A DNA stretch of 64,000 nt from Parietaria judaica (taxonomy: Eukaryota; Streptophyta; Magnoliopsida; Rosales; Urticaceae): assembly GCA_954871525.1 (NCBI GenBank), contig OX940863.1, positions 41,030,501 through 41,094,500 on the forward strand, read 5' to 3'. Position 1 is the first letter of the stretch. Every line of letters starts with the position of its first letter. Below, piece by piece: positions 1-12,624 of this stretch. Both the position numbers and the translations under genes were made by a program. The notes beneath the pieces are model-generated. The model searched no databases and had not been told where the DNA came from. It saw nothing but the letters and a program-made list of their open reading frames with translations.

Positions 1-2736
1 ATCCGCCCATGATCACCTCGATTCTCGTTCTTGAGGCCGGTCGGTCTTCCTCGTCACGCCTTGCCGATGGTGGCTCGATTGCCAGGTTTCTCTTTGCCCC
101 GTCTCGGCCGTTCCCCCTGTCGTTTGTAGGTTCTTCTTGTCGGCCCTGCCATGCCCTGTTCCCGTTATTCCAAGGCACGAGAGGTTTGTACGTGAGGTCT
201 TTGATCTCCCCCAGCGCGTATCTTCTCTGGAGCTCCTTCTTCAGCATGGCACAATCTTCAGTGGCATGGCCATTATAGTTGTGGTAAGCGCAGAATTTGC
301 TCATATCTTTTGGCCAAAACTTCATCCCGAAGCCTCCTCGGCCTCCCGAGAAGCCCCATCGGCTTCCAGACCCCGAGAATCCCCCTTGGTTTCTAGCAAA
401 TCTTCCTTGGTCATTGGAAAAACCTCCATGGTTCCTCGGGTATCCTCCTCGATCATCGGAGAATCGTCTTCGGTCTCCCGAGAATCCTCCTCGATCATCA
501 GAGAATCGTCCTCGGTCTCCCGAGAATCCTCCTCGATCATCAGGGAATCTTCCTCGGTTCTCCGAGGATCCTCCTCGATCGTCGGAGAATCTTCCTCGGT
601 TTTCCGAGGATCCTCCTTGGTAGTGGTCTCTCCAATCATAGTTGCGGTCTTTGTGCTCGTCCACCTGATACACTTCTTGCCTCGGAGCTTCCCGACCTCG
701 TCGCTCATCGGAATTCCTTCGGTCTTCTTCTCCCTTCCTTGCTCGGGATGATGAGGCATCTCCTCCGTCCCCGCTCTCCCTTTTTCCATGTTGCCATCCT
801 TTGCTTCCACCTTCGTGGATCTTCTTCTGGGCCAGAGTCTCTTCCTATATTTCCATGAAGAGCGTCGCCCTGTGGAGCGCGTCCTCGATCGTCAACGGGC
901 GCATCTTTATTAACTCTTCACGAAATGGGGCCAAATACCACAGCCCATGCTTCAGCGCCTGGATAGCGACTAGGGGTGAGCATTTTCGACCCAACCCGAT
1001 GGCCCAACCCAACCCGATAGAGACCCGACCCCAAACTAACCCGCCCAATCTAACCCGCTCAAAATTGGGTCGGATCGGGCCGGACCCGACTATTATTCGG
1101 GTCGGGGTCGGGGCCAAAACCTTGGGTCGGGTCGGGGTCTCCGAGCCGACCAATATAATTAAAATATATTTCATATTAATTTTTATTGATTTTTATTCAA
1201 GTAGTACAATTTTTAGTCTTTTAAAATTTATCATTCTCAATTTTATACATTAAAGGACCGTTTAATCTCTCATTTTCAATGTCAAACACTACTCTTAGTT
1301 TTTATTTCAAATCAAGTTAGTAGTAATTTATTATTATTTGGTTATGCTAGAATTTATTTAAGTATGTTTGAAAATGAGTAGTAAATTTGTTTGAATATGC
1401 TTGAAAATGAGTTTAACCATGTTTGATGTTTGAAAACGAGCAGTAGGTTAGTAGTTTTTATGCTTGACTATGCTTGAATTTACTTAATTCAAATATTAAT
1501 AGAATTTGTTTGGTGTAAGTTTGTTTGATTAAATTTGTTTGGGGTATTTCTCATTGAACTTTGAGTTACATTGATGCATATTTTTCATATTATTTTTTAT
1601 AATATAAAGTTAAATTTAAATTATTCGGGCCCGACGGCCCAAACCAATCCAACCCGATTTTTATCGGGTCGGTTTGGTTCGGGCATTGAAATTTTTTAGG
1701 TCGGATCGGGCTTTTTTTTGGTAACCCGATGTGAGCGGGTCGGGTCCGTAAAAAGCATCGGGGCGGCCCAACCCAACCCATGCTCACCCCTAATAGCGAC
1801 GACGCTATCGAGCCCATGGATTCTGACCATAACGTCTTTGAATCTTCCGACGTACTGTCGGAGAGTTTCTTCTCGCCCCTGTGAGAGGTTCCACAGGGTC
1901 GTAATGGTCGCCTCGTTCTGGACGTACATCGAGTAGTGCCGCAGGAAACATGCGACGAGATCATCGGAGTCGTCGATGGATTGTGATGGTAGTTTAGCAA
2001 ACCAATCGCTCGCCGGGCCTTGCAAGCTCTCGACAAAGAGATGACACAGGATAGCCTCTAGCTTCGTCTCCTCGCAGCCTATGCGCTCCATGGCGATCCA
2101 AAATGACTTCACGTGGGCGTTCAGGTCCGAAGTTCCTTTGTACTGTGAGAGCCTAACCTTTGGCAATTCTCCTAGCTCCACGCTGCGGATTTTTGCCGAG
2201 AAAGGAGTCACCCTGGCCTCCCTGACCAACCTATCGATTTCGGGCGCCACGCTCGTGGCTTTATGCACCTGTGAGGCCACGTATCCCATTTTTACCTCCA
2301 TGCTTGAGGATATTTCCCTCATCGCTCTCCGGACCTCCTCCTGGATCGTCTCCGCTATGGTGGTTGTCAAGCCTCCCGGCGGGTTCATCGTGTTCGTCGG
2401 TGTCGTGCCGGCGGCATTGAAGAGATCCCTAATGATCGGTGGCGCTTGAGGCGTCAAGTTACCTTGCTCTCCTTCGGCTACAACTCCACCCGCTCCCCGA
2501 GCCGAAGATCCCGCGATCGAGCTCTCCGGGCCTTCCCTTCTTTGACTCGCGTGCTCCAAAAGAGCAGCAAGTCGTCCGTTCCGCTCCTCTTGTTCTTCCG
2601 CCTTCCTGGCCACCTCCTCGGCCACCCGTGTTGCCTCCATCACTCTCGCGTTAGCTTCTGCCAACTGCCGCTGGAGTCTCTCCATGGCTGGGACTTCGTC
2701 CCCTTCTACAGTGATGACGTGGTCGCTCGACGACAT
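1..2736 (-). pseudogene. Ty3/gypsy gag (element G0), broken
   Basis: Capsid/nucleocapsid precursor of an LTR retrotransposon, running leftwards from an ATG at 2736 and off the window's left edge. In order it shows a coiled-coil N-terminus (MERLQRQLAEANARVMEA), a gag core with the phrases LPKVRLSQYKGTSDLNAHVK and LRQYVGRFKDVMVRIHG, then an arginine/glycine-rich segment of about five 14-residue repeats (about 430-625), and a zinc-knuckle-like motif (CAYHNYNGHATEDC, near 255-300). The gag core resembles that of G3 at 57467-57979. It is disrupted twice: by a hAT MITE at 971-1792 and by an in-frame TAG at 845-847. Removing the MITE plus one TSD copy keeps the reading frame. It lies just downstream of a PBS and LTR (2781-3578). 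No pol is in the window. A Tat-like lineage is inferred from the gag style. Confidence 0.85.
971..1792. mobile_element. Non-autonomous hAT element (MITE-like, 822 bp)
   Basis: Perfect terminal inverted repeats TAGGGGTGAGCA / TGCTCACCCCTA flank an AT-rich core. Subterminal regions are packed with ACCCGACCC / GGGTCGGGT motifs on opposite strands. The 8 bp target-site duplication ATAGCGAC lies at 963-970 and 1793-1800, diagnostic of hAT transposition. There is no transposase ORF. It sits inside the G0 gag, so it is younger than that element. Confidence 0.93.
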
Positions 2737-2780
2737 CTCGTTCCTTCAAATTTCTGGCTGTGAGTTAGAAAGAAAACAAA

Positions 2781-2798
2781 GCCCCTCGGTGGGCACCA
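2781..2798 (-). other. Primer-binding site of G0
   Basis: The minus strand reads TGGTGCCCACCGAGGGGC, beginning with TGG (pairing with the CCA end of a tRNA), three bases inside the LTR boundary. This is where reverse transcription would be primed. The tRNA identity was not determined. Confidence 0.75.
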
Positions 2799-2801
2799 AA
2801 T

Positions 2802-3578
2802 TGTAGAGGGCGATTTTCACCACCCTTTTCCAGTCACAAAGACAATCACCAAATAACAAATAAACAATAGTAAATGATGGATATCTCTGTTTTATTATAT
2901 TTTCCAAAATGAGCTCGGTTTTCTTCCGTTGAATAGCTGGACAGATGAAGGATCATGAACACAAATTCTCTCTATTTCCTTAGCCTTTTCTATTACGAGA
3001 CTTCTTTCTCTCTTTTCGGGCCTTTTTCTTCTCTATTTTTTCGAACCCTTCCAAACGAGGCTTCTCTTGCCTTTTATAGAGTTTACAATGCCTCTTTTCG
3101 CATCCTTCCCGCCTTTTTCCTTTTAATCATTCACTCTCTGGCGTGATTTGAGGCCAGCATGGTCAATTCTTGCTTTATGTCGCTTCCGAGAAGGCTGCCG
3201 TAATGGGTAGGTACGCCTCATTAAATGCGCATCCCATCAGTCGTCATTCGGCTCTGCAAGCCTCGTCGCCGATGTTCTCATCGAATGAGTAGGCCGGCTT
3301 CATTAAATGCACGTCTCGTCAAGGGTCATTCGACCCTGCACAATCATCATGACGAAATTCCTCCTCGAGTGTGATGGGACGCTTCGTCGCAACTTGCTCT
3401 CGCGTGGCTGCGTCTCCTCGTGGATGAACCTCCTTGGGGGGTACTTTTCCTCGGGGATGTTCCTCCTCGGGGATAATCCCCCTCGGGTGACGAACTTCCT
3501 CGCCTCCCCTCATGTCGTTTATGGACCAAACAACACGAGTTGTGTTGAGGATGGATTTGACCAAATCCGACCTTAACA
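2802..3578 (-). repeat. 5' LTR of gypsy element G0 (777 bp)
   Basis: On the minus strand it starts TGTTAAGG and ends CCTCTACA, next to the PBS. A TATA box (CTATAAAAG on the minus strand) lies at 3071-3079. Its outer end abuts a family-1 copia LTR exactly where other copies read continuously (compare 23815-23830), so G0 is inserted in that LTR. The partner TSD lies left of the window. Confidence 0.8.
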
Positions 3579-5607
3579 ATTACTGACTGAGTCAAGGATG
3601 AAAATGCAATGAGGGGCATAACGGTAGAAATCGCCTGCTCGTGTGTTGATCATCAAGTGAAAGATCAATAACCCGAATTTGATTGTATCAATGGACACCC
3701 TGCTGTTATAAAGGGAATAATATATACCGTATCACTAAAGAGTGCAGCCTCGGGTCTATAGTGGAATCACTTCGAGGTTTGACGAACAACTAGCAGTTCG
3801 TTGGAGCTTAAGTGATACGGGTCCATGGTCCCCAGGATAGCTCCGTAACGGATGATACGTACGTGATTAAAATACATTCTGGATAATGTTTAATCATTTG
3901 GCTTGACTTATAAAACTGAAAGGTCTGTGGCAGACGTCAGATAGTTTTATCGTTAGCGTGGCAAAAGTACCATATTTTGGTACACGAAATTAACTGATAT
4001 AAGAAAGTTAGAATTTATATTTTCTATCAGCACCATGTTGTTGGAAATTAAATTCTAAGCAACTTTGCTTTTTGAACCAAGTCATTTCGACTTACGGTTA
4101 GTGATTTATGGATTTTCTAAGTTTGTGATCGGTTCGTTGAACTTTGAAATTAAATCACATGTCACGAATTTAAATGATGGTGTGGCACCATGACATTTTA
4201 ATGTGTGATATTGAGATCAGGAAATATTAATATAATTTAATTATTTGGATTTAATTATTAATATCTTATTAATAATTAATTAATAATTAATAGATTTATA
4301 TTAATAAATAAAAATATATATTTATATATATTTATATGTGTAAATTCGAATTAGGGTTTTATAATATGAAACCCTAGCTAAATTCGAATGGTATGATTTG
4401 GTCTTTCCAAATTTGCGGCATAAGTACCAAATGTTTTGGTATTTTAGCAAATCCCTAAAATCAATATTATCCATTGGATCGGTTATGATTTAATATCAAC
4501 CGTTGGATTAGGATATTGATAAATTCGAAATTAATAACTTGGTGACCAAGTTTCATTTTTCGAATTTGGTCAATTAATTATATCCGTTAGATCGGTCTAA
4601 GATTTAATCTTTATCGTCGGATTGAAAATTAATTAATTATATATATTTATATATTTTCGAATTATGGTTTATGGATAAATTCAAAATTGTTTTTTAATAA
4701 ATCTTTTTATATTTGATTTTATCCTAAACTAATTTGATCCATTAGATCGGTTTAAACATTTATCTCAACCGTTGGATCTAGATAATGATAATTCGAATTT
4801 TAATATATATATATATATATATATATAATTCGAATTTTATAAAGAAAAGAAGATAAGATTGGATTTGGATTTTATCCTAATCTTTCTTATTTAATTAAAT
4901 CCCTAATTAATTATATCCATTGGATTTATATGAGATTAAATCTGGACCATTGGATTAAGATAATAATTATATTTAAATATATGAAATTCGAAATTAGGGA
5001 GAGAATTTCTCAAATTCGGTTACGGTTTGAGCCTATAAATAGGAGGCTCATTCTACACATTTTACACACCTTTCCCCAGAGAAAAATTCGAACTCTCCCT
5101 CTCCCTCAGGGTCTGCGAATTTTCTCTCTGATCTCTCTTTTCTTGTTCGGCTTAGGAGACTATTTCTCCGGAAGCTTAAAAAGAACCATCAGTTAAAATT
5201 TTGCGACGGAGTCCTGCCGGCGAAGCCTACGCTTCGGTACGAGGATTCTAGGAGAATATCCCGGAAGATCACGGGAGTTTCCCTCAGCACCGGCGGAGCC
5301 CTGCCCGATTCAGAACGCACAGCCGGAAGTCGTGAATAGAGGTACGGCCTTATGCATTGGGTTAATAAATGCAACCATTTACTACTTTCTATTTATTTCC
5401 TATTATGACTAGATTATTAATAATGATATATGAATATTAAATTACATAATATTTATCAGATCTTGGAAATGGTAATTATCCGATATCCGGACCGTTGTAC
5501 GGATAACAAGTTATTCCGCTTTAAAATTAATTTTTAAATGTTACCCGGACGGTTCGGAGGTACAATTCGTGATAATTTTCAAGGAATCCGAGACGTGATT
5601 CCCAACA
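3579..5607 (+). repeat. LTR-1 (copia family 1), right-hand part, split by G0
   Basis: Matches the LTR copies at 23820-25774 and 59890-61913 and the reverse complement of 32534-34760. It contains the family promoter with TATAAATA at 5034-5041, a U3 with repeated CCATTGGAT/CCGTTGGATC modules, and an end reading ACGTGATTCCCAACA. The left part lies beyond G0, outside the window. No PBS follows; the sequence jumps to the middle of the family-1 leader. It may therefore be an LTR nested in Copia-A rather than Copia-A's own 5' LTR. Confidence 0.85.
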
Positions 5608-6828
5608 TATTTAATGTCAAGACAATAAAAGTCTGAATAAGTGATTTTGTTCACTTATTGATTATCTTTTGTATCTGGCTGGTCACTCGAAATTACAAGG
5701 GAGTAATTCGAAAGTTCTTGAACTTGTGAAACGGCTGAAAAGATGAACAAAGATAAGATAATGACCCAACCCAAAGTCTACGATTGGTTAAGGTTGGAAC
5801 CTTTGATTGAATCCAGGATTCAGAAGACAATCATAAGTTGACTATGTTAGTCAAAGTAATGGGCTAATTATTTCAGTGGGAGCAAGTATTTTAAATATAA
5901 TAAATTGTTGTTTTCAAGAACAATATTTATTATACCCGTGACTTACGTGAAAATTAAAAAGTCCATCTATATAAACAAAGTTTTATCATTATAGATAATA
6001 ATGAAATTATTTTTAATGAGATGATCTAGTTGTTTATATTGATTGCCCGGTGAGGTGAAATAAACGAGCTCAAACCATTATGAAATAATTAATGAATAAT
6101 ATGGATGTAACATCCAGAAAAAGGGTTAAGTATGAGATAATCATGATGGACCAATGTGTGGACTGTTCGTCAGTTCCTTGCCTGTTTGAGAATCTTGTCC
6201 AAAGATTAAAATGATTAAAAGACCATTTTATGTGAAAAGGTCTAAAGAGCCACAGTTCCTATAAAGCTTGTACATACTTTGTGTATGTGGTCCATTATAC
6301 AAGCTCGAGAAGGATATGAATATTTTATCTAATGATTGACAAGTATTTAAGGTAATGGTATGAATGCAAAGTAAATTAGAACTTTTGTGAGTTCAAGTAA
6401 TTTATTGCATGAACCGAATTTTTAATTCGACAAATCACTAATGACTTTTCAGTTATATTGAAGGGGTGAGTCTGAATATTTAATTCAGTGATCACCTAAA
6501 AGAGAAATTAATTCTCTGTTAGTCAACGGTTCCTAGCACACCAGCACAATGAGGTGTTCTAGAAAGAAGGAACAAGAACCTTTTTAGAAATGATTAAGGG
6601 GAGATATTCATTTTATATTATTCATTTAATGGAATTTTGACAAGATATAGTTTATGATCATATAAGAGAGTAATTGTTTTTCAACAATAGTAACTTTTTT
6701 GGAATATGACTCTATGATAAACTATGAACCTCAAAGTAAAATATTACTAGAGGAATTGTTAAAGGACAAAGTAATTACACAATCAACAGTGTCTGTTGAT
6801 AATAAGATAGAGGAAACCACAGGTCCCA
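5608..6828 (+). other. Copia-A internal leader, non-coding
   Basis: Holds no convincing ORF. It aligns by eye with the reverse complement of about 36415-39680 in Copia-C (shared phrases near 5625, 6050, 6250 and 6660). In an autonomous copia element gag, protease and integrase would lie here. The first roughly 1.9 kb of the leader seen in Copia-C, including the PBS, is absent. Confidence 0.7.
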
Positions 6829-8453
6829 AATCAGAACTCTGGGTACTCAGATGTAGTTGGAGGTTCAGTCTTTAGATTGAACACTACGAGCACCGGGAAG
6901 AGAACAATGTTGTCGTGTCGACAATAACGTTGATGATCCTTCTACCTTTAACGAGGTTATAAAGGATACTGATCATGGGAAATGGCAGGATGTCATGAAC
7001 CAAGAGAAACAGAATCTATGGATTCTAACTAAGTCTGGGAACTTGTAGACTTACTGGATGGATTCAAACCCATTGGCTGTAAGTGAATCTACAAAAAGAT
7101 GAGTGGATAGGAAGATTGAAACCTTAAGAGCTAGTTTAGTGGACAAGGGTTAAACCCATAGAGAAAGTATTTGTTTTGAGGAAACTTTCTCTCCTGTCAC
7201 TAAAGTCCATTCTAACCATAGCTTGTAGTCTCAATTATGAGATTTGGCAGATGGACGTCAAAACCGCTTTCCTGAACGGGTACATTGACGAGAACATCTA
7301 TGTTGACCAACCAGAAAGGTTCGTGCAAAAGGGTCAAGAAGGGAAAGTTTGCAGATTACTCAAATCCATTTATGGATTGAAGCAAGCTTCCAGATCCTGG
7401 AATCTAAGGTTTGATGAGACCATCAAGACCTATGGATTCGTGCAAAACATCACTGAGGCCTGCATTTATAAGCTCAATGATGATACCGTGGAGATTTTCC
7501 TTGTTCTGTACGTAGATGATATTCTTCTCATTGGTAATAATGTGAAAAAGTTATCGGACGTGAAAGCATGGTTAGCTACACAATTCCAAATGAAGGATAT
7601 GGGAGAAGCCAACTATATTCTTGGGATCCGTATCTTTAGGGATCGCAATAATAGGCTTTTGGCCTTATCGCAAGCAGCCTTCATTAGTAAGATGCTTGAT
7701 TGTTTTGCAATGGCAAACTCCAAGGGAGGTAATTTACCGACCAGACATGGAGTATTCCTTGATAGGAAACAGTGCCCAACTTCTCCGGAAGAGCAAGACG
7801 CGATGAGGCGCATACTCTATGCTTCAGCAGTGGGAAGTCTGATGTACGTTATGTAGTGTACTAGGCCAGACATATGTTACGCTGTGAGAATTGTTAGCAG
7901 GTACCAATTCAAGTATCTTCAGAGAACGAGAGACTATATGTTCGTGTTTTCAGGATTAGAACTGAATCGACTAGGATACACTGACTCGGACTTTATGTCT
8001 GACAGATACGCGAGAAAATCGACGTCAGGAGCGATGTTCACCTTTGCTGGTGGAGCGATATTTTAGAGAAGCGTTAAGCAATCCTGTATCGCAGATTCCA
8101 CAATGGAAGCTGAATATGTGGCAGCGTGTGAGGCAGCCAAAGAATAAGTTTGGCTAAAGAATTTCTACATAGAGTTGGGAGTTGTTCCAGATGTAGATGG
8201 GCCCCTAACGCTGTACTGTGACAACAGTGGCGCGGTGCCAAATTCTAAAGAGCCCAGAGACCATAACAAGGCAAAACATATAGAACGAAAATATCATCTC
8301 ACCAGAGAGATAGTACGTCGTGGCGACGTAAGGGTTGTGAAAATAGCTTCGGGAGACAATCTGGCTGATCCAATCACCAAGACGTTGCTAGAGAAAATAT
8401 TCACGAGGCATATGGAGAGTATGGGTCTGAATGACATGGGTCATCTTCTTTAA
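6829..8453 (+). pseudogene. Copia reverse transcriptase-RNase H (Copia-A), broken
   Basis: Remnant of a Ty1/copia polymerase. The best open stretch is 7176-7856, with the RT signatures QMDVKTAFLNGYI, SIYGLKQASRSW and the catalytic LYVDDILLIG, then YILGIRIFRDR and a SAVGSLMYV motif. RNase H follows with [20 protein letters not shown] and LYCDNSGAV carrying the expected acidic residues, and ends near 8453 with a DPITK...MGHLL tail typical of copia. Stops occur at 7854-7856, 8064-8066 and 8145-8147, and 6829-7175 is heavily damaged. There is no integrase upstream. The same region in Copia-C lacks the RT core. Function is confidently RT-RH by motif; it is not functional. Confidence 0.9.
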
Positions 8454-8457
8454 GTAC

Positions 8458-8468
8458 AAGTGGGAGAT
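8458..8468 (+). other. Polypurine tract of Copia-A
   Basis: AAGTGGGAGAT directly before the 3' LTR. The identical tract, inverted, precedes the Copia-C 3' LTR at 35470-35480. Confidence 0.85.
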
Positions 8469-10653
8469 TCTTGGACATGTGTCCTTAAACAAGCTGTCAT
8501 TTCCCTAATTGTAAAAGATTTTGACCAAAGTCGTTGAATAAAAGATGTTACTTATTATGTTAATCTTATTATAGTTTCTGGTAGAGTAAAATAGAATGTT
8601 TGTTCCATAGTTCATAAATGATGCAATTATGTTATTATTATCACAACCGAGTCAATGTGAGGAAGAATTAATAATCATAATAAATGAACTTAAAATGTCT
8701 GTGACCTGATTAACTGGGTGGGAGCCCATTAATCGTATAAGGTCATTAATGTGACTAACTGATAATCATATTATTGATTAAGTGTGTGTGTGTGTGTGTG
8801 TCACACTCACTATAAGTGCATTAAGTATGAAGCGGCTTCATACTGGACTGGACCTGAGTTAAACTCCGGAAGTTGTTATATAAGACCGCCATTGACAACT
8901 TGGAGTTGAGTCACTAGTAGATGATCAATTGGATATCCGATCTAAGTCATGAGTGACCTCGAGCCTGGACTGTTGACTTGATTGTTCTTTGATTTAACTG
9001 TTAAAGAACACATTTTACGATTGTTCCCAATGCTGCTATTTTTGGAACATGATATTCAACAGATAAGGGTAGCTTGGTCATTGACACGGACATCACATAG
9101 CTCTCTTCAGAGTCGAGATGATTCCCTTGATTGTTATAGGTGAGAAGTGAGAGGTACCCGTGCGCAACTTATGAATCGAAACCATAAGTGGGTTACTCAC
9201 AATATTACTAACTGAGTTGAGGATGAAAATGCAATGAGAGGCAAAACGGTAAAAACCGTCTGCTCATGTGTGGATCATCAAGTGAAAGATCAATAACCCG
9301 AATTTGATTGTATCAATGGACACCTTGCTATAAAGGGAATAATATATACTGTATCACTAAAGAGTGCAGCCACGGGTTTATAGTGGAATAACACCGAGGT
9401 TTGACGAACCACTAGCAGTTCGTTGGAGCTTCAGTGATACGGGTCCATGGTCCCCAGGATAGCTCCAGAACGGATGATACGTACGTGATTTAAACATTTG
9501 GTATGTTTTATCATTTGCCAGTATTCATAAAACTAGGGTCTGTGTCAGACCTTGGAAGTTTTGTTTTAGACGTGGCAAAAGTACCAAAGTTTGGTGCTGG
9601 AAATTTAACTAATAAAGAAAAGTTGAATTTAGATTTTTCATCAACTGAAATTTTTTTGGAAATTAAATTCTAAGAGACTTTGCTTTTGGAACCGAGTCGT
9701 TTTGACGTACGGTTTGTGATTTAGAGAATTTCCAAGTTTACGATCGTTTTCGTTAATATGTGAAATTTAATCACATTTCACGAATTTAAATGGTGGTGTT
9801 GCACCAAAAAATTTAATGTGTGATATTGAGATCAGAGGTCAATAATATAATTTAATTATTTGGATTTAATTATTAATATTCTTATTAATAATTAATTAAT
9901 AATTAATAGATTTATGTTATTTAAATAAAAATATATATTTGGTATATATATGAATGTGTAGAAATAATGTGGCCCAAGTAAATGTGTAAGTTGGGCTTAC
10001 ACGAATTTGCTTGGATTTGGACTTTCCAAATATGTGGCATAAGTACCTATGTTTATGTATTAATGGAAAAACTTGAAATGAATTCGGCTCATTAGATCGG
10101 CTAAATTCGAAAATGACTTGGTGAACAAGCATGGATTTTGAAATTGCTTAGTTAATTATATCCATTGGATTAGTTAAGATTTAATCTTAACCATTGGATT
10201 GGAAATTAATTAACATGTATATATGGAAATGGAAAATTCGAATTCTTTTTAATGGAGATCGAATTTTTGCTTGGTGAACAAGTAATTAGGCTTGACGTTA
10301 TGCTAAATCAATATGGTCCATTAGATTAGTTATGGAATTAATTCCAACCATTGGATCTAGACTATTGATTTCGAAATTTCCATATACATGCATAGGGAAT
10401 TCGAATTCTCTAATGTAAGGAAGTGATTGGATAATTGATTTATTCATGGTTTCCTTATTTGGTTAAATCCCTAATTAATCCTAACCATTGGATCATTTGT
10501 GATTCAATCTTGGCCATTGGTTTGGAGTGATTAATTATATTTGCCCATTATAGAATTTGAAATTCATGCATGGAAGCTTCTCTTATTGGCTTCTCCATGA
10601 GCCTATAAATACAAGGCTCATTCTACACATTTCACACACCTTCCCGAGAGCAA

Positions 10654-10728
<75 letters not shown>

Positions 10729-11235
10729 AGAGTCTGCGAATTTCTTAGCCTCTGATATCCCTTTTCGGGTTCGGCTTAGTGAGACGTTGTTCTCCGAAAG
10801 CTTTGAAAGAACCATCAGTTAAAGTTTTTGCGACGGAGTCCTGCCGGCGAAGCCCACGCTTCGATACGAGGAGTCCAAGAGAATATCCCGGAAGATCACG
10901 GGAGTTTCCGTCAGCATCGGCGAAGCCCTGTCCAGTTCAGAACGCGCAGCCGGAATCGTCATCACCTGAGGTACGGCCTTATGGATTGGGTCAATAAATG
11001 CAAACCTTTATTTACAGTTTATTTATTTCCTATAGACTAGATTATTAATAATGAATTTATGAAAAGTTAAATTAGTAATGATTTATCAAATCTTGATTTT
11101 GGTTATTATACGATGTTCAAATCGTTGTATGGGTAACAAGTTTTTCCGCTTTAAATATTTTTTAAATGTTACCCGGACGGTTTGACGACATAAATCGTGA
11201 TAATATTATCGGGAAACGTAATGAACTTCCCAACA
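8469..11235 (+). repeat. 3' LTR of Copia-A (LTR-1, subfamily B, 2767 bp)
   Basis: Starts TCTTGGACATGTGTCC (first bases mutated from TGTTGG) after the PPT and ends CGTAATGAACTTCCCAACA. It contains the TATA-like CTATAAATAC near 10600 and a (CT)n tract. It is clearly different from the LTR at 3579-5607 in U3 and at the 3' end but close to the solo LTR at 12912-15669, so it belongs to a second subfamily. A predicted TSD of TTAGG (11236-11240) cannot be checked because the left end is outside the window. Confidence 0.88.
10657..10728. repeat. (CT)n microsatellite
   Basis: About 70 bp of nearly pure CT in the transcribed part of the LTR. The corresponding site is much shorter in other copies (for example 18474-18498 in LTR-2). 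Confidence 0.95.
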
Positions 11236-12624
11236 TTAGGATACTCAGATGTAGTGGGAGTTGTGTCAGCCGATCCCATACTACGAGTATCGACTAAATC
11301 AACATGATTATTTCGATAAGAAACACGTTGAACTTCATAATATCAATGAAGAAATCTAATTATGAATAAGAGTAGGAAGGATACAAAATAGTTTACTATA
11401 GTCAACTTTTGGAACCAATGTACTTAGTTAACGGTTTGAAGGTGCCGTAAGTATCTAGAGTAAGAGAGGAATGGATGGAAGGGTAATAATGCCTTAATAG
11501 CAAAAGTAGTAATCCAGGGTCATTCCCTAGAAATAAGAGAGAAAATAAAGGGTAGAATCTTTTGCTCACTGATTACTATGTTATCTATCCAGATTCTCAT
11601 GTCCATTGCCTATTTCCTCAAACGAGCGATGGCGGATAGAATGTCATATGTCTCTCTGAATGGCAAGGTTGACTAAGCATTATCTTTATGGATATGTTCC
11701 GGATTTATTTTGTATAATTAATATTTGAAGATAAATTTATGGTACAATTTAATTCGTGTCGGATTAATGTAAATTTTTAAATCATAGAAGCTTTAGGTTC
11801 TTAAACCTATAAGCAGAAGTGTGAACGTTATTGAGACCTGCATCTAGAATCTCATTAACTCAGCTTAATTATGGTTTTATGAGTTGGATGTATAAATAAA
11901 TAATTATAAATCGATACGATATAATTATTTAAACAACCTGATAATGTTGATTTAAAATAATGCCTATTCTGTTAGAATTTCTGAGTGCGCAGCAAAAGCG
12001 GACTAGGAAGAACCTCTATGTAACAATGGTAATTATTTGAGTAAACCAATATAGTCCTTTATAAATTCACCAAGTGAATAAAAAGTTCTTGGTATATGGA
12101 TATAGCGAAAGAACTTGAATGCTTAAATATTAAGAGAGTTTTTCAATATCTCGGGTAATGTTGTATTTATGACAAAGTCATAAGTATGACACTTAGGATT
12201 TTGAAATCCAGTAATAAGTGTCTAACCTTATTAAAGGAGCATTACAAGTGCTATTGCTCAACGGCAATCCTGGGTCGCAGATTCCTAATGGTGACTAATT
12301 TTAATCTCAAGAACATTAATCGATATAGTCAAGCTCAAATATCCTCACGGATATAAAAGCAATTCAAATTGCAAGTAACACCGCCAACGTTATACTAATT
12401 TACATTAGTAGTTGAGTGGGAGCTTTGAACCATATAAGGGTAAAAACAAGGAACACAATCTTCTGGATAAGATTGTAGGCGACATAGAAATATAACATAA
12501 GTTATGACTAATTGACCACTCTACTTTCCTGAAGAAAAATGTCTAGAGGTAACTCTGAAAAAACTTTGATGGAAAAATGGATTCAAGAAAACGATGCATC
12601 TTCTTAAGAGTGCAAGTAGGAGAT
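11236..12624 (+). pseudogene. Copia family-2 internal remnant
   Basis: Heavily decayed remains of the 3' half of a second copia family. It begins with a GGATACTCAGATGTAGTGGG phrase, equivalent to 6840-6860 in Copia-A, and ends with a PPT-like AAGTAGGAGAT before an LTR-2 start at 12625. Fragments resembling the copia RT N-terminus (near 11590) and the RNase H entry (near 12270) can be picked out, but no frame is open. Copia-A probably inserted into this older element. Confidence 0.55.

Noticed and set aside
2081..2763. Plus-strand frames of 70-120 residues
   Set aside because: Opposite strand of the G0 gag, whose motifs are clearly on the minus strand.
10618..10815. Minus-strand frame with long RERERE run
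   Set aside because: It is the translation of the (CT)n microsatellite in the LTR leader; not a gene.
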